From assembly GCA_946481625.1 (NCBI GenBank), contig CAMLOZ010000162.1, positions 1 to 7,355 of the forward strand: a stretch of DNA of 7,355 nucleotides. The letters run 5' to 3'. The notes beneath the pieces are model-generated. The model saw only the letters and a list, made by a program, of their open reading frames with translations. It was not told where the DNA came from and did not search any database. The position numbers were made by a program, and so were the translations under genes. The stretch comes from an uncultured Haloferula sp. (GTDB lineage Bacteria; Verrucomicrobiota; Verrucomicrobiae; Verrucomicrobiales; Akkermansiaceae). Each line of letters opens with the position of its first letter. Position 1 is the stretch's first letter. Below, piece after piece: positions 1 through 6,552 of this stretch.

Positions 1-1899
1 CGCCAGCACCTCGCGGGCATGGGCGGGATCGAAGTCACCTGCCAGCGCGAGCACCAGGTTGCTTCCCTGGAAATGGCGCGAGTGATGTGCCGAAAGCGCG
101 AAACGGTCGAGCTTCGCAAGGGATTCCTCCGTGCCAAGGCTTGGCAGGCCGTAACCGGTGCCATCGAAGAGATGATGCCGTGCTAGGCGGAAGGCGGTGG
201 AGAGCGGATCTTCCAAGGACTCCCGCAGCGCGGCCGTCTGGCTCGCCTTTTCCCGCTGGATCGAGTCGCCGTGGAAGGCGGGCTCGGTCAGGACTTCCGC
301 CAGCAGCGGCAGGAGGGTCGAGAGGTCCGGAGCCAGCCCGGAGAGCTGGGCGAGCAGCGCATTGTTGCCGGAGGCCGCTCCGAGGGTGGCACCGTGGGAC
401 TCCAGCAGCCCGGCCAGCTCTGCGGCACCGCGTCGCACCGTGCCTTGGGGGAGGGTGGCCGCGAGCAAGGTGTTGAGCCCGGCGTTCTCGGGAATCTCCG
501 AAACCAGGCCCGCCCGCACCGCCACCTGCGCGGTGAACACCGGCACCCGGTGATCGGGCAAGAAGGCCAGCACCGCGCCGTTCGGCAGGGTGACGCACTC
601 CGGCTCCGGTCGCTGGCGGGTTTTGGGACGTAGCGTGGCAGAGGCGGGCGCATCCTCGGGATCCAGCGTCGTAAGCGAAAGCTGATCCTCCGTCAGGCGG
701 GCCATCGCCCGGCGGACATCGGCTGCCATGGTGGCGTTGAGTGCCGCAAGATAACGCCGCGTGAAATCGAGATCGCGTGCTTCGTGCCAGTTCGAGGCGA
801 GATCGGTTGCCCTTCCGGAAACGCTGGTCAGCGCTTTGAATTGGCTCGCCGCGATCTGCCGCTTGGCCTTCGCCAGTTCGTCGTCGAGGACACTTGAGGG
901 AAACTCCGCCAACTCCCGCAGGATCGCGCCGATCAGTTCGTCGCGCTTCTCCGGCTCCGCTTCCGCGGAAATGGCGAAGAGACCATCCCGGCCGGCCTGG
1001 CTCCACGACCACGCGGAGATCTCAAGCGCCAGCTCCTGCTCCTCGCGCAGGCGGCGATACAGGCGCGCCGAGCGGCCGCGGCCGAGCACGGCAGCCGCAA
1101 GGTCGTAGGCGGGCACGTCCGGGTGCCCGAGCGGCGGAATCTTCCAGGCCAGGCTGATGCGGCTGGCGGGAATCGCGAAGGTGGCACGCCCGCGCCGCGG
1201 CCCGAGCTGCACCCCGTCCTGCGGCACCACCGGCTCCGCGCCGCTGCCGCGCGCAAACTTCCCGAACAGCCCCCTCACCGTCTCCCGCATCGCGTCGGCA
1301 TCGAAATCTCCCGCGATGCACAGGCAGCACCGGTCCGGCGTATAGCGGCTGCGATGGTAGCCGGTCAGGTCCTCGTAATGGATCGCATCGAAGAGACCGC
1401 GATGCCCGATCACCGGATGCCGGCGCGGGTCCGCGGCGAAGGCCGTCGAAAACATCAGGCGGCTCGCCACGTCGTCCGGATCGTCCAGCCCCATGTCGAT
1501 CTCGCGGCGGATCACGTCCTTCTCCTTTTCGAATTCCTCCTGCGGGATCGCCGGCGCGAAAACCATGGCCGCCAGCACTTCGAGGAAGGTTGTCAGGCCG
1601 CTCGCCGGCCCGTCGATGTAGTACACCGTACGGTCGAAGGTGGTGTAGGCATTCCAGTGGCCGCCTGCCGCCTGCACCACGGTGGCGAGTTCCTCCGCGC
1701 CGAAATCGCCGCCGCCCTTGAAGACCATGTGTTCGAGGAAATGCGACACCCCTGAGCCCAGGATGGTGCCCTCGTGCAGGCTGCCGGTCCCCACCCAGAG
1801 CTGGGCGCTCACCACGGGGACCGCGGGATCCGGATCGAAAATAAGGGTCAGGCCGTTCGGCAAACTTTCCAGGATGGCGGCAGTGGCGGGGTATTCCAT
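1..1899 (-). CDS. Two-unit M16 family zinc metallopeptidase (insulinase/pitrilysin-like), 3' end beyond window
   Basis: The frame is open for 633 codons from the ATG at 1899-1897 to the window edge, with no stop. Residues 13-155 form a typical M16 N-terminal peptidase domain: zinc motif H53-F-L-E56-H57, and a downstream third-ligand candidate E133 in the conserved 'VIRRE' stretch. Residues about 165-425 match the second M16 domain, including 'HYEDLTGYHRSRYTPDR', 'IAGDFD' and a 'GRSARLYRRLREEQ' segment. A second unit begins near L438 ('LPNG') and its HxxEH position reads T477-L-L-A-A, so it should be catalytically dead. The fourth domain is just starting ('LALAGDFD') at the edge, so roughly 200 residues are probably missing. 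There is no signal peptide, which suggests a cytoplasmic enzyme cleaving peptides inside a clam-shell chamber; substrate unknown. The start is placed just before the conserved beginning of the fold. Only a weak GGAAA precedes it. It is divergent from the next gene by 45 bp. Family assignment is firm; physiological role is not known. Confidence 0.93.
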   Translation of the reverse strand, partial: MEYPATAAILESLPNGLTLIFDPDPAVPVVSAQLWVGTGSLHEGTILGSGVSHFLEHMVFKGGGDFGAEELATVVQAAGGHWNAYTTFDRTVYYIDGPASGLTTFLEVLAAMVFAPAIPQEEFEKEKDVIRREIDMGLDDPDDVASRLMFSTAFAADPRRHPVIGHRGLFDAIHYEDLTGYHRSRYTPDRCCLCIAGDFDADAMRETVRGLFGKFARGSGAEPVVPQDGVQLGPRRGRATFAIPASRISLAWKIPPLGHPDVPAYDLAAAVLGRGRSARLYRRLREEQELALEISAWSWSQAGRDGLFAISAEAEPEKRDELIGAILRELAEFPSSVLDDELAKAKRQIAASQFKALTSVSGRATDLASNWHEARDLDFTRRYLAALNATMAADVRRAMARLTEDQLSLTTLDPEDAPASATLRPKTRQRPEPECVTLPNGAVLAFLPDHRVPVFTAQVAVRAGLVSEIPENAGLNTLLAATLPQGTVRRGAAELAGLLESHGATLGAASGNNALLAQLSGLAPDLSTLLPLLAEVLTEPAFHGDSIQREKASQTAALRESLEDPLSTAFRLARHHLFDGTGYGLPSLGTEESLAKLDRFALSAHHSRHFQGSNLVLALAGDFDPAHAREVLA

Positions 1900-1944
1900 G
1901 AATTTCCGGCTTGGAGAGACAGAAATGGAGGATACACCGGGGAC

Positions 1945-2421
1945 ATGCAACGGTGGATCGTCGTCGCGGCTCTGGTTCTCCTGGTTTTGGGAGGGGCGGG
2001 GATCTTTGCCGTTTGGAAAATCAAACAGCAGCACCCGGATTTTTGCTACATTCCACTCGGTTTCAGCGAGACCTCCACCGAGGCCCAGCGCGAAGCCAGT
2101 GTGACCGAGATGCGCGAGCGTCTCCTGACCGACGCCATCCTCACCAGCGTGGTCCGCGATTGCGGGATCGTTTCGAAGTGGGGTCTGCCTTCCGAATCCG
2201 CCGCCGTCGCCGAATTGCGCCAGCGGATGATCCTCCGTTCGGGCACCGACCAGATCGGCGGGGTTTACACCGACACCCTGCAGATCGGGTTCAAAGGCAC
2301 CGTTTCCGAACACGACGATCTCCAGGCGCTGGCGAAGCGGCTCATGGAGGATGTCGCCCGTCTGATCCAGCCGCAGCCTGGCCAGAAGACCTCTTCCCCG
2401 GCTCCGGCACCAAGTTTTTGA
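1945..2421 (+). CDS. Small single-pass membrane protein with Wzz-like periplasmic segment
   Basis: This 158-residue protein has one hydrophobic helix at residues 4-24, starting right after M-Q-R, followed by a soluble region predicted to lie outside the cytoplasmic membrane and a Pro/Ser-rich tail (143-158). Residues about 56-140 have the pattern seen in Wzz/GumC chain-length determinants: 'LLTDAILTSVVRDCGI', 'KWGLPSESAAVAELRQRM', a beta strand 'DTLQIGFKGT', then an acidic 'SEHDDLQALAKRLMEDV' helix. Family members usually have a second, C-terminal membrane helix, and this protein has none. I therefore infer a reduced relative, not a true polysaccharide co-polymerase; an unrelated hypothetical membrane protein is the alternative. 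The ATG at 1945 is chosen because the membrane helix begins there; the same frame is open upstream to an ATG at 1774, but that would overlap the M16 gene heavily. A GGAGG at 1927-1931 lies 13 nt upstream. It is followed 87 bp later by an ExoD-family gene on the same strand, which fits a polysaccharide role. Confidence 0.75.
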   Translation: MQRWIVVAALVLLVLGGAGIFAVWKIKQQHPDFCYIPLGFSETSTEAQREASVTEMRERLLTDAILTSVVRDCGIVSKWGLPSESAAVAELRQRMILRSGTDQIGGVYTDTLQIGFKGTVSEHDDLQALAKRLMEDVARLIQPQPGQKTSSPAPAPSF

Positions 2422-2508
2422 CCGGCTGCCGGACGCGGGCTTCTTCCACGCTTCGGAAGCGATGCTTTCACACCTTGAGATCCGTTAGGACCGTGGGATG
2501 GTGAGCGG

Positions 2509-3117
2509 ATGCCCCGTCGGAAAAACAGCTCCGCTCCCAAGACCCTCGGGGAAACCTTGGATCGCTTGGCGGGGGCTGCACGGAGTCGTGACCGGGTTTC
2601 GCTGGACGACATGATGGAGGCTCTCGGCCACCGTTCTTTCGGCCCGCTCATCCTCCTCGCGGGCATCGTTTTGTCCGCGCCGGGCATCAGCGATGTCCCC
2701 AGCGTGCCGACCATCACCGGGATCTTCGTGGGCGTCGTCGCGGGTCAGATGATTTGCGGGCACGAAGAGTTCTGGCTGCCCGCTTGGTTGTTGCGGCGTT
2801 CGGTGTCGAGCGAAAGGATGATCAAGCTCACCGAGAGCAAGTGGGCGCGCAAACCGGCCAAGTTGATCGACCGCTTCGTCATGCGCCGCTTGGACCTGCT
2901 CTCCGGCCCGGGGGCGACCCGGGCGGTGGCGGTGGTCTGCCTGCTGCTTGCCCTTGCCTCGCCGTTCACCGAATTCGTTCCCCTCAGCGGAATGGCAGTG
3001 GGAGCAGCGCTGCTGGCTTTCGGAATTTCCCTGGTTGCCCGGGACGGCCTGATGGCTCTCCTCGGATTCCTTCTCTCGACAGTGACACTCCTGCTCGCGG
3101 CTTTTGGCGTCAGGTGA
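2509..3117 (+). CDS. ExoD-family exopolysaccharide-related membrane protein
   Basis: The 202-residue length and layout match the ExoD family, named for a rhizobial gene needed for exopolysaccharide production and nodule invasion; its biochemical activity is unknown. Visible family features are the N-terminal 'SLDDMMEALGHRSFG' block (31-45) running into a hydrophobic stretch (46-60) and another at 66-82, then the 'Q-M-I-C-G-H-E-E-F-W-L-P' turn (80-91) with basic 'LLRRS'. A basic amphipathic region (105-128) follows, then hydrophobic segments at about 137-156, 158-176 and 180-200, with 'ARDGL' at 177-181 corresponding to the family's conserved R-D-G. The protein is expected in the cytoplasmic membrane. 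The ATG at 2509 follows a GGGATGG at 2495-2501, a plausible ribosome site; the ATG at 2498 is out of frame. It is probably co-transcribed with the Wzz-like gene upstream. It is convergent with the fucosidase gene, 42 bp away. Confidence 0.85.
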   Translation: MPRRKNSSAPKTLGETLDRLAGAARSRDRVSLDDMMEALGHRSFGPLILLAGIVLSAPGISDVPSVPTITGIFVGVVAGQMICGHEEFWLPAWLLRRSVSSERMIKLTESKWARKPAKLIDRFVMRRLDLLSGPGATRAVAVVCLLLALASPFTEFVPLSGMAVGAALLAFGISLVARDGLMALLGFLLSTVTLLLAAFGVR

Positions 3118-3142
3118 ACGGGGGGGGCGCGGGTTGATGGGA

Positions 3143-3161
3143 AGGAACCGAGCCCGTTCCT
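3143..3161 (+). terminator. Weak hairpin in the convergent gap, possible terminator for the ExoD-family gene
   Basis: AGGAAC (3143-3148) can pair with GTTCCT (3156-3161) around a 7-nt loop, 26 nt after the ExoD-family stop codon. It is followed by ATTTC, a poor uridine tract. The right arm overlaps the stop codon of the convergent fucosidase gene (3160-3162). On the minus strand no T-run follows the hairpin. A 6-bp stem is marginal, so this may be chance or a rho-dependent boundary. Confidence 0.3.
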
Positions 3162-6100
3162 ATTTCAGGACAAAGACTGCACGGGCGAAGCCCTTGGAAG
3201 CCCCTTGCGGGATATCCAACTCCCACACGCTCTTCTCAAAGTTCTCGCTGAAGCCCGTCGCGGAGACCAAGGAAACTTCCTCGGCAACCGACCAGTCTGT
3301 TAGATCCGCGCTGGTCTCAAACCGGACGTCGACGTCGACCGCATCCTCCCTCGCGACAAGCTCCATCCGGAAGTGTTCCGGATCGATCCGCTCCGCGCTT
3401 TTCATGCCTCCACCTTCCCCGAAGAAATACGCCGCCAGTGCCGTTGCCGTACCTTCTGCGCCGATCGTGTCCTCCGGCAGCATCGATTGCTCGCCGCGGT
3501 CACGCTTCCATGCGTCGAATCCCGCCGCGATCACCGAGATCTCCGCCGCTCGGATGCTGCTCCCCCCGCTGACATCCGCGAGTCCCGTGAAGCGGAACCA
3601 CCGTGTTTTCACCGGATCGAAGGGAACATCCTGCCGGACCGGATTGTTCGCCATGTTCCCGAAGTTTCCTTCGGAGCGGATGGTCCATTCCTCGCCGTCG
3701 TCACTGGTTTCGAAGCGGTAGGATGTTGCGGTCCCGGCCCCGCCGCCTGTAACCGGAAGGTAAGTGAGCCCCCCGATCCAGCGGGCGCTTCCCATGTCCA
3801 CCCGGATCCAGTGCGGAAGCGCGGTGGCAAGGGAGGTCCATGTGCTTGTCGGGCTACCGTCGATCGCATTGGCCGCCGCCGCACCGGAAGCCGCGCTGTC
3901 CGCGTCCGCAATCCACCCGATTGGAGCCACGCCGGGGAAGGATTTCGATGCCTCCAACCCGGCCAAGCCATCCGACCCGACTCCGATGGCCCGGATCAGC
4001 CCGCCGAGCGGTAGCGCGATCGGGCCTGTGTAAGCCGTCGATCCGGGAGTTGGAACGCTGCCGTCCAGCGTGTAGCGGATCGGCCGACCCGCGGGATGGG
4101 TGATCGCGACCGTGCCGCCGGCCGTGCGCTCCTGGATCACCGGTGCTGCGGTCGCCACCGCCTGCTTGTGCAGGGACACTTCCGCGAGCGAGGGATTGAG
4201 GCGCGAAGCGGTGATGCGGATCCGCAGCCGGCTCGTGGCGATCGGCGTTGAGAAGCGGATCAGCTTCCGGTGACCGACGGTCGTGCCGCTCGCCCTTTGC
4301 ACCCATGCGCTGCCGCTCCAGGTGTCGATGCCGACTCCTTCGATCCGTTGCCCGCGCGTGGCGATGGCTTCCTGCAGGCTGACCACATCCACGGTCTTCG
4401 AGGCGGGAAGTTCGAGGATGATCTCCGCCGTGCTCGATCCTTCGGGAGCCTCCCAGAAGGTGTCCAGATTGCCATCGAGCATCAGTCCGGGGGATGCTCC
4501 GGATGCGGTAGCCGTGGCCCCATCGGACAGGTCGGTGGAGAAGGTGTTCCGCAGGACCTGCGCCATGGATCGCAAGGGTGCGATCTGGTTGTCCGGGATC
4601 AGCCCGCGTGTGTCGGGCGACAGGTTGAGGAGTAGGTTCGAGTTCCGGCCGACCGAACGATAATGGATTTCGATCAACTCGCTGGCGCTTTTCGGAACCT
4701 TGGAGGAATTCCAGAACCAGCCGTTGAGCAGCGGCACATCGGCCTCCGCGGGATACCACCACAGATAGGATCCCGGCGTCAGGCGCGAACGGCTGCCCAG
4801 ATCCGAGCCCGTCATGTCCGGCCAGGTGGAAGTGTCGGGGTGGCTGCTCAGCGGGATCACGCTCCACTCGGCATCGCGGGCCGTTCCATCCTCGTTCCCC
4901 ACCCAGCGGAGATCGGGGCCTTTGCCGAAGATCACGGCCTCCGGCTGCAGCTTCCGGATCAGATCGTACCACGCCGCATGGTTGTAGGTCTGGCTGGTTC
5001 CGGAATTGGGGTTCGCACCGTCGAACCACACCTCGTGGATCGGTCCGTACTCGGTGAGCAATTCGTAGAGCTGGTTGAGGAAGTAGCGGTTGTAGTCATC
5101 CACGGTGTAGTTCCATGAGCCGAAGCCCGGTGCCGCGGCACGGGCGGTCGCGGGCGCGGACTTGAACGATGCGGGATCGGTGGGAATCGCCGAATTCACT
5201 GCAGCGCTGAGATTGCCGTAGAAGCCTTCCGGGCTGCCGGATTCGATCTGATGAAGGTCCGCGGGCGAGAGATACACGCCCAGCTTCAGCCCGCGTGCCT
5301 GACAGGCTTGCGAAACCTCCCGCACCAAATCCCCCGCTCCGGCCCGCCACGGTGAGGAAGCGACATCGTGGGAGGTGTAGCGGCTCGGCCAAAGGCAGAA
5401 GCCGTCGTGGTGCTTCACCACGAGCACGAGTTGCTTCCCGCCCGCATCGGCCATTTCATTGATCCATTGGGTGGCATCGAGTGCGGTGGGATTGAAAATG
5501 GCAGGACTCTCCGTGCCGGTCCCCCATTCCACTCCGTTGAAAGTGTTCGGCCCGAAGTGGATGAAGAAGGTCGTCTCCATCCGCTGCCACGCCACCTGGC
5601 TCGGTCGCGGCAGCAGCTTGGCCGCCTTCTCGACAATCCGGGCCGTGCTCTCCGCGGGCTGGATCTGCTGCAAGGTGCCATAGGTGATCGGCTCTTCCAC
5701 CGGCGGCCAATTGTCGGGTTCGCCATCGTCATTGGCATCGGCGAAATCACCGATGAGCACGTATCCGGAGATCGCGGGATCCGGGTCGTCCGATCCGTTG
5801 CCATCCTGCTGGTTGCTGCGGACGGAGATCGATTGCGTCGTGGCATCCGCAACGAAGGTGCCGATCACCGTTCCATAGCCACCCACGTTGCCCGCGCCGC
5901 GCGTCAGCACCGGAATCGTGCCGCTGAACGCGGTGCCGCGGCCGACCTCATACTGACGCTGGTTGATGGCACCCGAGCTGCGGTTGTCATGTGCTCCGAT
6001 CACTTGGATCTGGTAAGGCCGGCCCGGGATCAGGCCGGTGAGCGTGAAGGTCTTGGTCTGCACCCCGTATGGCTCGCTGAAGGCGGTATGGCCTGACAGC

Positions 6101-6396
6101 AGCGCGTCGATCTGGGGATCGAGTCCGGAGCCGCTCCAGAAGTCCGTATCCCCCGCGCCCGCGGTGAAGGCCAGCCCGTTCACGGTCACGCCGGAGTAGC
6201 CGAAATTCATGGCGGCAACGACTGCCGATGCTCCGGTGACGGCTCTCCCGCCGTTGCGCGCGGGATCGAAATCGTCCGCCACGTTGGTGGCGGTGTTGCC
6301 GATGTTGAAGGGGCTTCCCCAATCGACGGTGGCGGCACCGCACGGGCTCCACAGCGGGATCAGCGAGCAAGCGAGTATTTTGAGCGATGGCTTCAT
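3160..6396 (-). CDS. Secreted multidomain alpha-L-fucosidase (GH29) with F5/8C modules
   Basis: This 1078-residue exported enzyme is predicted to hydrolyse terminal alpha-L-fucose from glycans. The order is: signal peptide 1-21; an all-beta N-terminal domain about 22-217 of unknown function; an acidic linker 'DANDDGEPD' (220-228); the GH29 catalytic domain about 240-618; an F5/8C (CBM32-like) module about 620-745; a chitobiase-C-like module about 751-818 ('IRYTLDGSVPT'); a second F5/8C module about 822-957; and a Verrucomicrobia-type tail 959-1078. GH29 marks are H280 in 'FIHFG', H329-H330-D-G-F, the nucleophile candidate D459 in 'EVWFDGAN', and 'NLLLNLSPD' (587-595). E502 in 'VGNEDG' lies 43 residues after D459, the spacing known for the acid/base of the 1,3/1,4-fucosidase subfamily (GH29-B), so that linkage preference is my inference. 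The ATG at 6396 directly precedes the signal peptide and has no clear ribosome site. The stop is TAG (3162-3160). It is divergent from a secreted protein gene. Confidence 0.93.
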   Translation of the reverse strand: MKPSLKILACSLIPLWSPCGAATVDWGSPFNIGNTATNVADDFDPARNGGRAVTGASAVVAAMNFGYSGVTVNGLAFTAGAGDTDFWSGSGLDPQIDALLSGHTAFSEPYGVQTKTFTLTGLIPGRPYQIQVIGAHDNRSSGAINQRQYEVGRGTAFSGTIPVLTRGAGNVGGYGTVIGTFVADATTQSISVRSNQQDGNGSDDPDPAISGYVLIGDFADANDDGEPDNWPPVEEPITYGTLQQIQPAESTARIVEKAAKLLPRPSQVAWQRMETTFFIHFGPNTFNGVEWGTGTESPAIFNPTALDATQWINEMADAGGKQLVLVVKHHDGFCLWPSRYTSHDVASSPWRAGAGDLVREVSQACQARGLKLGVYLSPADLHQIESGSPEGFYGNLSAAVNSAIPTDPASFKSAPATARAAAPGFGSWNYTVDDYNRYFLNQLYELLTEYGPIHEVWFDGANPNSGTSQTYNHAAWYDLIRKLQPEAVIFGKGPDLRWVGNEDGTARDAEWSVIPLSSHPDTSTWPDMTGSDLGSRSRLTPGSYLWWYPAEADVPLLNGWFWNSSKVPKSASELIEIHYRSVGRNSNLLLNLSPDTRGLIPDNQIAPLRSMAQVLRNTFSTDLSDGATATASGASPGLMLDGNLDTFWEAPEGSSTAEIILELPASKTVDVVSLQEAIATRGQRIEGVGIDTWSGSAWVQRASGTTVGHRKLIRFSTPIATSRLRIRITASRLNPSLAEVSLHKQAVATAAPVIQERTAGGTVAITHPAGRPIRYTLDGSVPTPGSTAYTGPIALPLGGLIRAIGVGSDGLAGLEASKSFPGVAPIGWIADADSAASGAAAANAIDGSPTSTWTSLATALPHWIRVDMGSARWIGGLTYLPVTGGGAGTATSYRFETSDDGEEWTIRSEGNFGNMANNPVRQDVPFDPVKTRWFRFTGLADVSGGSSIRAAEISVIAAGFDAWKRDRGEQSMLPEDTIGAEGTATALAAYFFGEGGGMKSAERIDPEHFRMELVAREDAVDVDVRFETSADLTDWSVAEEVSLVSATGFSENFEKSVWELDIPQGASKGFARAVFVLK

Positions 6397-6455
6397 GGAC
6401 GGGTGGCGTGCAATCCAAATTTCGCTTTACGAGTGGCACGAGACCCGCTTTCTCT

Positions 6456-6478
6456 AAAGCACAAAAATGTGCTTTTTT
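6456..6478 (+). terminator. Perfect 8-bp hairpin with T6 tract (terminator-like inverted repeat)
   Basis: AAAGCACA (6456-6463) and TGTGCTTT (6468-6475) are exact reverse complements around an AAAA loop, and the right arm runs into a six-T tract (6473-6478). This has the form of an intrinsic terminator reading rightward, though the stem is AU-rich. No plus-strand gene ends here: the gene on its left is on the minus strand. It would stop antisense or spurious transcription and insulate the rightward promoter. Alternatively the 20-bp symmetric element is an operator, or a hairpin in the fucosidase leader 59 nt before its start. Confidence 0.55.
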
Positions 6479-6495
6479 GGCTTCTTGTTCACTTT

Positions 6496-6535
6496 CCAAT
6501 CAGGTTTCCCGGATGAAGGCCATCCTCGACATTGG
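6496..6535. repeat. Nested imperfect inverted repeat
   Basis: CCAAT (6496-6500) pairs with ATTGG (6531-6535), and inside it GGATG (6511-6515) pairs with CATCC (6521-6525) around AAGGC. The unpaired intervals are asymmetric (10 and 5 nt), so this is a weak structure. It could be a pair of binding half-sites or chance. Confidence 0.3.
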
Positions 6536-6542
6536 CTGATAT

Positions 6543-6552
6543 TACCTAGGTA
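6543..6552. promoter_or_regulatory. Perfect 10-bp palindrome TACCTAGGTA, candidate operator
   Basis: TACCT-AGGTA is a perfect two-fold symmetric site in the middle of the divergent control region, 152 bp before the rightward start and 146 bp before the leftward start. TACC/GGTA half-sites recall those bound by NarL/LuxR-type (GerE-fold) regulators, but that link is inference from the half-site only. A possible -10 (6558-6563) follows closely, so a bound protein could either repress or activate rightward transcription. No regulator gene is visible in the window. Confidence 0.4.

Noticed and set aside
35..1012. Long minus-strand open frame of 325 codons
   Set aside because: It is an off-frame shadow of the M16 gene. 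Its product is Arg/Gly/Pro-rich low-complexity sequence, while the other frame gives clear M16 domains.
1123..1755. Plus-strand open frame of 210 codons antisense to the M16 gene
   Set aside because: High GC creates long antisense frames; there is no recognisable domain and it lies over the HxxEH-bearing domain of the real gene.
1774..1944. Upstream extension of the Wzz-like gene by 57 codons
   Set aside because: It would overlap the M16 gene by about 126 bp and place the membrane helix internally; the ATG at 1945 gives a standard N-terminal membrane segment.
2443..2459. Hairpin CTTCC/GGAAG between the Wzz-like and ExoD-family genes as a terminator
   Set aside because: The stem is only 5 bp with a 7-nt loop and no T-tract; read-through into the ExoD-family gene is more likely.
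3120..3127. Run of eight G residues as a phase-variation tract
   Set aside because: It lies after the ExoD-family stop codon and outside both convergent coding regions, so slippage would not change either protein.
3325..3339. Tandem GACGTC-type short repeat
   Set aside because: It encodes D-V-D-V in frame within the fucosidase tail and is explained by codon usage; no array continues on either side.
3854..5029. Minus-strand open frame of 391 codons within the fucosidase gene
   Set aside because: It is a shifted-frame shadow; the translation is rich in Arg and Pro without family features, and the GH29 frame is uninterrupted.
5368..6096. Plus-strand open frame of 242 codons antisense to the fucosidase
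   Set aside because: It is complementary to the GH29 and N-terminal domain coding sequence and has no signal, domain or ribosome site of its own.
6367..6396. Lipoprotein signal in the fucosidase (I-L-A-C10)
   Set aside because: The cysteine comes only nine residues after the start, too early for a normal lipobox, and the hydrophobic stretch continues past it to a standard A-A cleavage site.
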